Assembly: GCA_905221605.1 (NCBI GenBank) | Contig: CAJNDS010002424.1 | Coordinates: 955,709 to 1,019,708, forward strand | Length of the DNA stretch: 64,000 bases | Reading direction: 5' to 3' | Source: Symbiodinium natans | Lineage: Eukaryota > Sar > Dinophyceae > Suessiales > Symbiodiniaceae | Part shown: one piece after another, positions 57,292 through 64,000 of the stretch | Layout: each line of letters starts with the position of its first letter | Position numbering within the stretch: position 1 is the first letter of the stretch | The notes under the pieces: generated by a model | Databases searched by the model: none | Told to the model about the DNA's origin: nothing | The model's input: only the letters and a program-made list of their open reading frames with translations | Program-made: the position numbers and the translations under genes

Positions 57292-60200
57292 GAAGCCTAC
57301 TCTAGTTATGAGAAGGCCCTTATATGACTTGGAAGCCCTTTTGACTTAGTAAGTAGTATCCCTAAGAAATTGGATTAGAGTCCCCATGACCCAACTTTCT
57401 AACGCTACTAAGTCAAAAGGGCTTCCGAGTAAGGCCCAAAGCATACCCTTTCAGTGCTTGTTTTGGTCATTGAAGTGCTGAGACTGCAGGATCTTGGTTT
57501 ATGCTGCAGCTTAGAGGTTCCGGATGTAACATGTTCCCTCATGGCCTTGTGCAAGAAGCCGTTTGGTAGAATGAAATCTTAGGCGCCCTCAGAACGAATA
57601 CTGAAACCTTTTATTCCTCCCTCCTTCTGCATGGACTAGTACGAAGTTCAAAAACACCAGCCGTACAAATCGTATAGTACTTACATGTACGACCCTAAGC
57701 CCTAAAGTCTAAACACTTAACCTTATTTTGCTTGGTGGTCTCTTTAAGTAGGATTTCTGTTCTGTAGGGGGTTCTTATGGGGGTATCTAAGGACTATATC
57801 AAGGCGCAAGGGCAACAGATAAAGAGGCCACCGGCCTTGATAAACTAAACCCCAAACCCTAAACCCTAAAACCTAAACCAGAAACCCTAAACCCTAAACC
57901 CTAAACCCTAAACCCTAAACCCTAAACCCTAATCTACCCCCGCGAGTTTTTATTGTGCAAGGTCTGTCAGTTGGCCTTCCTTTTGGGAAGAACAACGTCA
58001 CTCCTTTGGCCCCTCGGCTTCAGACAACAAGGTTTAGGGTTCAGGGTTCAGGGTTCAGGGTTTACGGTTTAGGGTTCAGTGCCTGAGGTTCAGGGAGGTT
58101 CCGCGGCCAAGCGTTCGCATGCCGGTTTCCCTCTTCTGGAGCTTGACGATATCTCTACACCCTGGGAAACTGGAGGCATGCACTGGCACGGACTTCATGA
58201 AGCAACTGACAGAGGACCTGCTCCTGTAAAACTTTTAGGGTTTCGGCTTTTCGGGTTTTTAGGGTACAAGCCTGACCATGCGTATAAGGAGCCCACATAT
58301 TTGCCAACGGTATTCCATCATAATTCTCAGTATCAGCCTACTCCAAACTACCCGTTCTGATTGAAGAGGCCCCTCTATTATTCTTCGGTGTTGAGTTGCA
58401 CAGTGCTTCAGTGCCTCGTGCCTCAAGACAGGCATCTCGGTGGACATGGGCCTGCCATGCCTGATCTCTACTTCCAATCGTAGCGAACTCATAAGTCAGA
58501 GAGGCAATAACAGTTATTGTCACTTTGGTTTAAAATTTCGGGTTTAGGGTTTAGGGTTTAGGGTTTAGGGTTTAGGGTTTAGGGATGATGTTGTTGCTCC
58601 TTACGGTCCATACAATGCTGGCTCTTTCTAGTTTTGGCCATCCCCCAACCCCGCCACCCGCCCACACCCCCCAACCTAAACCCTAAACCCTAAACCCTAA
58701 ACCCTAAACCCTAAACCCTAAACCCTAAAACCCTAAACCCTAAACCCTAAACCCTAAACCTCTCGACCCGCAGGACGCCCTGGCCAAAGGTGCCCGGGTG
58801 ATCAACGCCGGAGCCGGCGGCGCGCACTGCGATCGGACGCTCTTCGCACCAACGGCCGGGTTTGAGGGTTCGGGCTGGACAATATTTTGTACCCGACAAC
58901 CCCCTATAGAATCCTATATGTTGGAATATATATATATATACCTATATATATACCTATATATGTGTATATATACATATATATATATATGTGTGTGTGTGTG
59001 TATGTGTCGATATATATATATATATATATATACCGATGGGTTTAAGGCTAGTTTGGAAGGGTTTGGCGTTATTATCATGGTGCTGGGGTTTAGGTTCGAT
59101 TAGAGCTAGGAAAAGGCTTGGGGGCTTTCGGGGTTCGAGGGTTTAGGGCTCAAGGTATTGGGTGTGAATTCTAGGAGTTCTGTACGCATGCCTGCAGGGC
59201 TTAGGAAGATGGAGGATGTTGGGTGCTCAGAGGTTTTGAGCTTGGCAGGATGGATTGGGGATTGATGCCTCCGATTGTAGTTCCTTTGTTGTGTCGTGAG
59301 GTGCCATACCCGAAACGCTAGGGTTCAGGGGGGTCCCTAAACACCCTGAACCCTAAGCGGATGGCTCTCCAGATCCTTGAGAGCTCCGGACTTGTTAGCC
59401 TTCATTAGACCTCAACTTAAGCTAGCTGAACCCCACTTTAGTACTAATCAAAACCCTCATCCAAGCTTATGCAACCGAAATTAAGGCCGGACAGGGAGCC
59501 TTAGTTGCATCCCTCCGAAAACAGAAACCCTAAACCCTAGAATGCCCTGGAGGTTCTATACCCTGTGAATGCGGAGATGCAGCTCTGGACGGCTGAACAG
59601 TTCGGCCCAGTGATCCCAATCGAAGCCCGCCCGCAGATCTAGGCTTTCAGGATTTAGAGTTAAATGGTCTAACATCTAAACCCTTGTGGAGAAAGTTGCA
59701 CTGGGCAAGTGACGTCGGATTGGGACGTCTCAGTTCTTTCATTCGGCCGGTTTGTGGGTTTTAAAGTGTACAGTTGAGCTTTGAACCTTGAGAGTTCTGC
59801 CTTGAACTTGGGATGTTCCCCCTTATACAAACTGTCCTTAGTAGGGATTAATTTTGGGTGGTTACTGCAATCCCTACTAGGGACTGTTCGTAGCAGGGGG
59901 AGCATCCCAAGTTCCACCCCACACCCTCCCACTGTCCCGACGTGACTGCAGCAGTGATGCAGCCTGGGCGCAAGTCACCGAGGCACCCTACGACACCATC
60001 CAGGAGCCCATCGAGTGGCTCCGAAAGACAGCTGGCGACACTTTAAAAGGGTGGTTTTTCCGAAGTTCGGGGTACTTTTTACTGGTTGCTTATGGAAGGC
60101 ATCTTTGCTATATGTACTATGATAGGGTGGTTTTATTGATTGCTTAATTATACATCTTGCTACATGTACCATGGTACTTTTTAATTTTATTGATTGCTTC

Positions 60201-63200
60201 ATTTGAGAGCTGGTCTTGAAGGTTGAAAAAGTGCGCAGGTTGCCTTGTGCAGTGATCTCAGGATGCACTTCGGCCAGCAGACCACCATCTTCACCTCCCA
60301 GGATGCGCGCCTAAGCAAACCCCGAGACCATGCACCATTGACTCATGCCAACTAGGGTTTAGGGTCTTAGGGGTTTAGGGTTTAGGGTCTTAGGGGTTTC
60401 GGGTCTTAGGGGTTTAGGGTCTTAGGGGTTTAGGGTTTAGGGTTTAGGGTGTCATGGCACGGCAGGGTTGAGGGGTGGGTCGGCGGGTGGCGCTGGGGGT
60501 TTGGGGTGGGGGGGGGGGGAGTGGTCCTGATGCACGATCCGCTACCGGACACCTGTCGTCTACCCCTTAAGAGAATGGTGCTGGTTGTAGCATGCTGCCC
60601 AGATGGAGGAACCCTTCGAATGCGCCCTTTGCCCACATACCCTCTCCGTAGCCCTGACTTGCGCATGGTGTAGTCCCCTATGAGCAGAAGCAAGGGCTTG
60701 GTTCGACTCCACAGCCCTGGCTTCTGCTCGGCCAATTTTCGGGCACCCATATGCGTGATTTCCCTGAGCTGCAATCTCCGCAGTCCATGAACCACCCTAA
60801 TCCCCAAACCCTATAAACCCCAAACCCAACCCCTTACAAGCCTGAATGATCTAAGGGTAGTTTCATGGGCCCTTAATATGGACCCCTACCTCCTTTAAAG
60901 GGTTCTGATGTAAGGGCCCTGAATTTGTATAGGGTATAGAAGGGGTATATAAGGGACACCCTGTTAAGGGCCCATACTAAGGGACCGTGAAACTACCCTT
61001 AGAAATGGGCTAGCGTTCAAACCCTAAACCCTAAACCCTAAACCCTGAACCCCATACTAAGGGACCATGAAACTACCCTTGGAAAATGCGCTAATGCTCA
61101 AGTCACGTGTTGCAGGATCCGGCTGCCCCTCCGTCTCCAGAGCTGCCAGAGCTTCTGGATGCTGCCGGCCCCAGGGGGCTTTGGGCGTTCAACGATGTCT
61201 TTTGGATGGGGTGTTGGGAGTTTAGGGTTTAGGGTTTAGGGTTGAAGGTTTAGGGTTTGGGGCTTAGGTGTAGGGTTTAGGGTTCGAGATGAATCGTGAA
61301 GCCTTAAGCCGTGCAACCGAGAGCTTACCCCAAGCCCTAAATCTTGGAAAGCTACGGGAGCGTCGAACATGAGTCAGAGGGCTTGGGCTTCTTCCAATAT
61401 GGGTATTTCCAAAGAACTGGGTACCGCTTTTGTACCCCCTTTAAAGTGACGCCCCAAAAAAAACCCTGTTTTCGGAAACCCCCGTATGGGCATTTCCGGA
61501 AGAGGGGTGCCCCCAATACCCCCCCCCCCTCCCCCCCAAATCCTATGACTATACCAATATATTCGGATCCCCAACACGGGTACCCTAAACTCTGAACCCT
61601 AAACCCTGAACCCTAAACCCCCACACAAGCCCAGAAGCTTAGCAGCTTGCCTGCTGAGATGTGTGCGCTGTGCACCTGCCGCGTGAACATCAATGCGCAG
61701 TGCCAGCCCGCTGGCCAAAGTTTGCAGTTTAGGGTTTAGGGTGTGGGGTTTAGGGTTTAGGGTTTAGGGTGTGGGGTTCAGGGTTTAGGGTTTAGGGTGG
61801 ATTGAGGTTGAGGGGTTGCAGATTTGGGGGTCTTGGGTTGACAGGTTGAGGTTTGATGGAGCGACCACACAAATTCACAGACTCTAGACCCACCCCGTAG
61901 TTGCCTACGAGAATCTCTGCCAGAAATGTCTGATACCCCAAACCCTCAACCCTGAACCCCATAAACCCTGAACCCCTATATGCACTACAGGAATCCCAGG
62001 TTTCCCATCCTGAAACATCCGAAGACAAACATGGCAGGGCAGCCCGACCCTCTTGATGACCTGGTTAGAGGGCTGTCTACCTGAAGGCTCTCATGTAGTT
62101 CCTTTCTGGGTTAGTTTATAGGGGGGATTCGAGTATAGCAACCTAAAAAGGTACTACGTAGGAGCCTTTAGGTAGGGAATCGTTAAGCCGGGCTCACTGT
62201 GCGCACAAAAAAAACGTAGCAATGATATCATGTGGTTTCGTTCTGCAGACTTGTAACCTCCCAGCCCAAGGAATGGTTCCTTGCGCACGAGGGACATCTC
62301 AGGTTTGAAGCAGGCTGCAGGTCAACCCATCAGAAGTTCATGGCGTCAAGCGATGCGCAACAAGGCCACAATCCTGCGAGCATCAACTGTAGGGAATTGG
62401 AGGCAGCAGTGCAACCAGTGACACACCCGTTGCAAGTAGCAACCGGAATCTGAACCTTGACCCGAAACCCTGAACGAGTTTTCTGAAACACTGGAACCCT
62501 AAACCCTAAACCCTAGGGTTTCCTAAACCCTAAACCCTAAACCCTAAACCCTAAACCCTAAACCCTAAACCCTAAACCCTAAACCCTAAACCCTAAACCC
62601 TAAGCCCACCTGCCCTTGGGTTTTTTGTTGAGGCGCGGCCCCGATGTCTATCCTTTTGCGGGCCGCCGATCTTCTGTGGCAGCCCTAGGTTTCTTTCATT
62701 TTTTTTGGTGGGGGGTTTAGGGTTTAATTAGGGTTTAGGGGTTAATTAGGGTTTAGGGTTTAGGGTTTAGGGTTTAGGGTTTAGGGTTTAGGGTTAGGGT
62801 TTAGAATTAGAGGGTTGACATGTCAATTCGACGTTGCCGTAGAGTTCAGCGCTCTATAAAGTACAGGTTGGGATGCTCCCCCTTATACTCACAGTCCTTA
62901 GCAACCATTGTAATAGGGGGGGGGGGGGGTACTGTAATCAATATTAAGGACTGTTAGTATAAGCGTGAACCCTTAACCTAAACTCTGTAAGGGGGAACAT
63001 CCCAAAGTATAGGGGTGCAGGGGCTTCGTGGACTAGCAGTCGATGCGACGAAGACTCCCCCAATCACAGGGGCTGTTGGGCTGCCTTGCAAGGGTCACAC
63101 CCCTAGACCCTAGCCGTAAACACTAGGCCCTAAACCCTAAACCCTAAACCCTAAACCCTAAACCCTAAACCCTAAACCCTAGGCCCTAGGCCCTAGGCCC

Positions 63201-63880
63201 TAAACCCTAAACCCTAAACCCTAAACCCTAAACCCCAAATCAAAACCCCAAACCCTAAGCTCCTAACCCCAAACCCTCCCAAACCCTCCTGTGATGCAGC
63301 TCGTGGCTGAATCACTGAAGGCAATGGGGACTATCTCGGTGGAGGAGGCAGCTACCTGATTGGGGTTTGGGAGTGGGGCCCCTCCCCCCACCCCCCTTTT
63401 CCTCAGACAGCCAAGTTGCGTTTGTATATTTCCAGAAGTTGTCGCTCGGCTCGGATGCTTTGCGTTCCTTCCGGCCGCCTCAATGATTGCATACACATAC
63501 ATACACATATATATATATATATAGGGTAAACCCGAGTAAACCCCAACCCAATAACCACAATCTTTACGTTCTGGCATTCAATGTTTAATACTACTCGTAT
63601 TTACAACGTCATTAGTGCATCGGAGTCCGCTTGGACTCTCCGATCTCAGAATCTTGAGTCGCGGTTGTGATGGCTTAGGTTACATATGCTTCGGTGGCAG
63701 GGGTCTTCTGGGTTTGGCTGTGCTCCAGGACATTTCCGAACCAAGGTCCTGTCCACCACTCATGGCTGGGACCCGACACTGTACCAAAACCCTAAACCCT
63801 ATACCCAGTCGCGCAGGTTCTGCGAGCGGTCAGCGTGGACACCATGATTGCTTGCAAGAACCCGGAGGCCCGCCGTAAAG
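45548..63880 (+). CDS. Aldehyde dehydrogenase superfamily; non-phosphorylating GAPDH-like (NADP-dependent)
   Basis: Exons, hand-joined in phase: 46454-46559, 47136-47194, 47728-47787, 48654-48723, 49371-49426, 49767-49808, 50607-50648, 50804-50866, 51217-~51290, 51723-51822, 53602-53677, 54259-54321, 54650-54685, 54868-54920, 57079-57143, 57962-~58020, 58774-58854, 59553-59624, 59983-60026, 60262-60301, 61115-~61163 (weak), 61635-61705, 62633-62678, 63321-63347, 63817-~63880. They encode about 500 residues, the usual family length. The C-terminal tail lies beyond the window. Landmarks in order: WDLGRGEWP, KEFDRTMDFI, GPSNYPFNETYATLIP (oxyanion Asn), SVVMKVPNTGG, FPAGVVNFVSGRGRDTMPP, DIFAFIGSSKAADALVK, NGQRCTAIK (nucleophilic Cys), EQFGPVIPI, CRVNINAQCQ, RGPDVYPFAGR. 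Such enzymes oxidise an aldehyde with NAD(P)+; the GAPN-like clade oxidises glyceraldehyde-3-phosphate to 3-phosphoglycerate, giving NADPH. The clade is inferred from motif pattern. Upstream exons are uncertain: 45548-~45603 (VFKTRPYVDGAKTLIGG) and a possible ATG at 45295. Confidence 0.85.
45700..45815. repeat. TATATG hexanucleotide microsatellite
   Basis: About 14 copies of tatatg (gtatatgtatat) flanked by (TA)n on both sides, in the 5' part of the ALDH gene. Confidence 0.9.
46454..46559 (+). CDS. ALDH gene, N-terminal exon
   Basis: Reads KIGAEEVKPWPGIFSEIFSP, then VYCSETGERICIGSW. This matches the N-terminal strand region of GAPN-like enzymes (a W-x-G-P-hydrophobic stretch followed by SPVY and an IG-strand). 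The GT donor at 46560 is itself the first two bases of a GTTTAGGG unit: the intron begins with the telomere-type repeat. The next exon joins in phase 1. Confidence 0.75.
47556..47694 (-). repeat. CCCTAAA array
   Basis: About 19 units, degenerate at the left (cccttgaccctagac) and perfect at the right. It ends 33 bp before the ALDH exon at 47728. Confidence 0.9.
47806..48235 (+). repeat. Long degenerate TTTAGGG/TTGTAGGG region
   Basis: Starts about 20 bp after the ALDH exon ending at 47787. Units vary among tttaggg, ttgtaggg and tttgggg, with a higher-order repeat of about 110-120 bp containing tttaggcgtgcagggttgta, seen three times (near 47870, 47965 and 48057). Confidence 0.8.
49205..49360. 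repeat. ATATGAT and TTTATTGA microsatellites
   Basis: (TATGATA)n followed by (TTTATTTATTGA)n immediately upstream of the acceptor of the ALDH exon at 49371. Confidence 0.85.
49829..49892 (+). repeat. TTTAGGG array at an ALDH intron 5' end
   Basis: Nine units beginning about 20 bp inside the intron that starts at 49809. The same intron carries a CCCTAAA array at 50022-50098. The two could pair as an RNA stem of 50 bp or more. Confidence 0.9.
50022..50098 (-). repeat. CCCTAAA array, partner of 49829-49892
   Basis: Eleven perfect units, separated from the TTTAGGG array in the same intron by 130 bp. Confidence 0.9.
50804..50866 (+). CDS. ALDH gene, oxyanion-Asn exon
   Basis: Starts after ttcag and reads VMMNMGPSNYPFNETYATLI, then Pro, before a GT donor at 50867. 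The Asn of SNYP corresponds to the catalytic-site Asn of the ALDH fold. The preceding exon 50607-50648 (EGVHALLKRSPVGA) and the next one at 51217 (ALLIGDSVVMKVPNTGG) join in phase 0. Confidence 0.85.
52440..52612. mobile_element. TIR element, family L, about 40-bp ends
   Basis: The left arm includes gttttgggcttttcccacgt and ttgaaggaacccat. The right arm includes atgggttccttcaaaaaagt and gggaaaaagcccaaaac. These are reverse complements over about 40 bases with few differences. Inside, taggtagaatattttcggga and attctatctatgggtttcaa form a second inverted pair. No ORF. Confidence 0.75.
52680..53480. repeat. Scattered fragments of family L (AGATAGAATAT)
   Basis: The phrase agatagaata with 'gttaaccccgac' occurs near 52836-52858 and 53165-53190, 'gggaacccata' near 53043 and 53365, and the inverted form attctatctac near 53463. 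Several copies seem to have landed in or beside each other within one ALDH intron. Confidence 0.6.
53571..53592. repeat. Poly-C run before an ALDH exon
   Basis: About 20 cytosines, 10 bp before the acceptor of the exon at 53602. It may act as its polypyrimidine tract. Confidence 0.85.
54195..54255. repeat. CT/GCTCTC microsatellite used as a splice-site tract
   Basis: (CT)n then (CGCTCT)n ending at gtctcgacag, the acceptor of the ALDH exon at 54259. Confidence 0.85.
54259..54321 (+). CDS. ALDH gene, general-base region exon
   Basis: Follows a (TCTCGC)n microsatellite and cgacag. Reads AHPQPHRLKNLLSLDAKNLA, then Ile, with a GT donor at 54322. The segment SLDAKN occupies the place of the canonical ELGGK motif whose Glu is the general base, so Asp appears at that position. 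The exon 54650-54685 (VMPDADLHLAVK) follows and ends at a GA donor. Confidence 0.85.
54868..54920 (+). CDS. ALDH gene, catalytic-cysteine exon
   Basis: After tcgtaccag it reads ECLAGSTSFNGQRCTAIK. The Cys in GQRCT is the nucleophile that forms the thio(hemi)acetal in ALDH enzymes. The exon ends inside the last Lys codon at a GC donor (AA|GCTCC), and the codon is completed by the G at 57079. Confidence 0.9.
54950..55025. repeat. TATA/TG microsatellite
   Basis: AT-rich (tatg)n and (TA)n followed by (TG)n in the ALDH intron after the catalytic-Cys exon. Confidence 0.85.
55290..55365. mobile_element. Family B repeat (GGAATAATTACTAGTAGTA)
   Basis: The core gaataattactagtagtact followed by ccccaaaaccctattctaat recurs at about 13362-13430, 23172-23245 and, as shorter forms, at 57188-57215 and 63942-63975. 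No coding capacity. Element ends are not sharply defined. Confidence 0.55.
55412..56256 (+). CDS. Nested two-exon ORF with Lys/Ala-rich N-terminus
   Basis: Lies wholly inside the ALDH intron 54921-57078, on the same strand. Exon 1, 55412-55563, starts MPPKAKVKAKANAKGKAKAK and ends in an Ala/Arg-rich stretch (RAAARLQGL). Exon 2, 55683-56256, reads RIMQSLEYQLTSIRNLVVQP and continues with FPELSPEGAVMLELVAGGYG and GFLSAFPDGAFGTPEIFG to TAG. The join is GT-AG with a G after the acceptor, and phase is kept. The intron 55564-55682 is almost entirely a TIR element. About 240 residues result. No domain recognised; the basic tail suggests nucleic-acid binding or a targeting role. Protein-like frames continue beyond the stop to about 56500 in other frames (for example MQDLEARRAWISARLIL), so the copy may be frameshifted and decaying. 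Confidence 0.5.
55564..55682 (+). mobile_element. Introner-like TIR element (family W) forming an intron
   Basis: The left arm cttggcagcccagttggtag and the right arm atatggttactgggctaccc are imperfect inverted repeats related to the free copy at 34711-34818 (both also share a gggt-cccttatc segment). The element spans almost the whole 119-bp intron, and its ends provide or abut GT and AG. Confidence 0.6.
56975..57062 (-). repeat. CCCTAAA array before an ALDH exon
   Basis: Twelve perfect units ending 16 bp before the exon at 57079. Confidence 0.95.
57251..57292. repeat. Poly-C (about 32) plus poly-A run
   Basis: Homopolymer C run followed by about 10 A. It interrupts a family B fragment. Confidence 0.9.
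57327..57430. mobile_element. TIR element, family D2, 25-bp ends
   Basis: The left end is acttggaagcccttttgact and then tagta. The right end is the reverse complement with one mismatch (agtcaaaagggcttccgagt). 104 bp, no ORF. It shares the 'acttgga...acttagta' theme with family D at 26723-26853. Confidence 0.75.
57845..57935 (-). repeat. CCCTAAA array before an ALDH exon
   Basis: Thirteen units with a few variants, 26 bp before the exon at 57962. After that exon a degenerate TTTAGGG tract (58031-58076) follows. Confidence 0.9.
58675..58762 (-). repeat. CCCTAAA array before an ALDH exon
   Basis: Twelve units, 11 bp before the exon at 58774. An oppositely oriented TTTAGGG array (58540-58585) lies further upstream in the same intron. 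Confidence 0.9.
58926..59035. repeat. TATA and TG microsatellites
   Basis: (TA)n, (CTATATA)n and (GT)n, about 110 bp, strongly self-complementary. Confidence 0.85.
59553..59624 (+). CDS. ALDH gene, FGPV exon
   Basis: Reads VLYPVNAEMQLW, then TAEQFGPVIPIE. The E-x-F-G-P-V signature binds the nicotinamide ribose in ALDH enzymes. It joins the exon at 58774-58854 (DALAKGARVINAGAGG) upstream and 59983-60026 (APYDTIQEPIEWLR) downstream, both through GC donors in phase 0. Confidence 0.9.
59807..59911. mobile_element. TIR element, family A, full copy
   Basis: The left end cttgggatgttccccctta pairs with the right end gggggagcatcccaag. Inside, actgtccttagtagggatta pairs with atccctactagggactgttc. 105 bp, no ORF, inside an ALDH intron. 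Confidence 0.75.
60353..60450 (+). repeat. TTTAGGG/TCTTAGGGG array
   Basis: Alternates TTTAGGG with a 9-bp variant tcttaggggt. Begins about 50 bp after the ALDH exon ending at 60301. Confidence 0.8.
60851..61002. mobile_element. TIR element, family F (CTAAGGGTAGTTTCA)
   Basis: The left end ctaagggtagtttcatgggc and the right end gcccatactaagggaccgtg then aaactacccttag. About 152 bp. A separate copy of the right end occurs at about 61051-61083. No ORF. Confidence 0.7.
62077..62175. mobile_element. TIR element, family G (CTACCTGAAGGCTC)
   Basis: The left end ctacctgaaggctctcatgt and the right end tacgtaggagcctttaggta are imperfect inverted repeats of about 26 bp. 99 bp in total. A remnant, catgaaggctctcgtcaac, occurs near 32918. 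Confidence 0.65.
62490..62606 (-). repeat. CCCTAAA array before an ALDH exon
   Basis: About 16 units with a short head-to-head palindrome (ccctagggtttcc) near 62511, where one unit is inverted. Ends 27 bp before the exon at 62633. Confidence 0.9.
62868..63005. mobile_element. TIR element, family A, with G-run
   Basis: The left end ttgggatgctcccccttata pairs with gggggaacatcccaa at the right. It is lengthened by a poly-G run near 62918 and a small insertion, 'gtgaacccttaacctaaactc', in the right arm. Confidence 0.65.
63127..63255 (-). repeat. CCCTAAA array with CCCTAGG variants
   Basis: About 18 units. In the middle three consecutive units have drifted to ccctagg, so a local variant has spread within the array. 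Confidence 0.9.
63817..63880 (+). CDS. ALDH gene, last visible exon
   Basis: Reads VLRAVSVDTMIACKNPEARR, then Lys, and then runs into TTTAGGG-type sequence. In the family about 15-20 more residues follow, so a final exon is expected beyond 64000. Confidence 0.8.
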
Positions 63881-64000
63881 TTAGGGTTTTGGGTTTAGGA
63901 TTTAGGATTTAGCGTTTAGGGTTTAGGGTTTAGGGTTTAGTAACTAATAACTAGTAATATTCCCTTTATGGTCCCGTTTAGGGTTTAGGATTTGGGGTTT

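Noticed and set aside
1-64000. A true chromosome end or subtelomere
   Set aside because: The telomere-type arrays are short, occur in both orientations across the whole window and alternate with exons. No terminal uninterrupted array exists.
1-64000. tRNA, rRNA or spliced-leader RNA genes
   Set aside because: No cloverleaf with a conserved T-loop, no rRNA core sequence and no intact spliced-leader sequence was seen on reading. A covariance-model scan would be needed to exclude degenerate copies.

Overview
The window looks like nuclear DNA of a dinoflagellate, or a very close alveolate relative. Four things seen in the sequence support this. (1) Interstitial telomere-type repeats (TTTAGGG on one strand, CCCTAAA on the other) occur throughout. 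(2) Coding sequence is broken into very short exons of about 30-110 bp. (3) Where the reading frame fixes the splice joins, donors are a mixture of GT, GC and GA, and acceptors are nearly always AG followed by G. (4) Every gene I can orient is on the + strand. Mixed donors, AG|G acceptors and long one-way gene arrays are established features of dinoflagellate genomes. I cannot name the genus from sequence alone.

Layout. 1-2.3 kb: low-complexity DNA, then the probable 3' end of an unknown gene. 2.3-7.5 kb: telomere-type arrays and orphan candidate exons. 7.6-11 kb: an RRM gene resembling the first RRM of poly(A)-binding protein. 13.9-15.7 kb: three phase-consistent exons of a charged, coiled-coil-like protein. 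17.9-19.83 kb: the 3' part of another unknown gene. 20.2-29.4 kb: a SET-domain (SMYD-like) lysine methyltransferase gene. 29.5-31.5 kb: four tandem-repeat blocks back to back. 32.4-39.53 kb: an unknown gene with a clear terminal exon. 40.5-42.9 kb: weak exons. 43.98-45.10 kb: the 3' end of a small unknown gene whose three exons join cleanly. 45.5-63.9 kb: a 25-exon aldehyde dehydrogenase superfamily gene, closest to the non-phosphorylating (NADP-dependent) glyceraldehyde-3-phosphate dehydrogenase-like clade. Its last exons run past the window. One of its introns holds a separate two-exon ORF (55.4-56.3 kb) with a Lys/Ala-rich N-terminus.

The strongest unexplained signal is the placement of the telomere-type repeats. 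In most introns that carry them, the 5' end carries TTTAGGG and the 3' end carries CCCTAAA. Each such exon is therefore flanked by CCCTAAA upstream and TTTAGGG downstream, and each pre-mRNA intron could fold its two ends together. A second signal is a set of short non-autonomous inverted-repeat elements (several TIR families, about 60-220 bp). One of them makes up almost all of an intron, which is what an introner-like element looks like.

The genes show no common pathway. Recognisable functions are RNA binding, protein lysine methylation and carbon/NADPH metabolism. I found no tRNA, rRNA, CRISPR array or promoter motif. Exon calls are hand-read, so boundaries of unrecognised genes are approximate.
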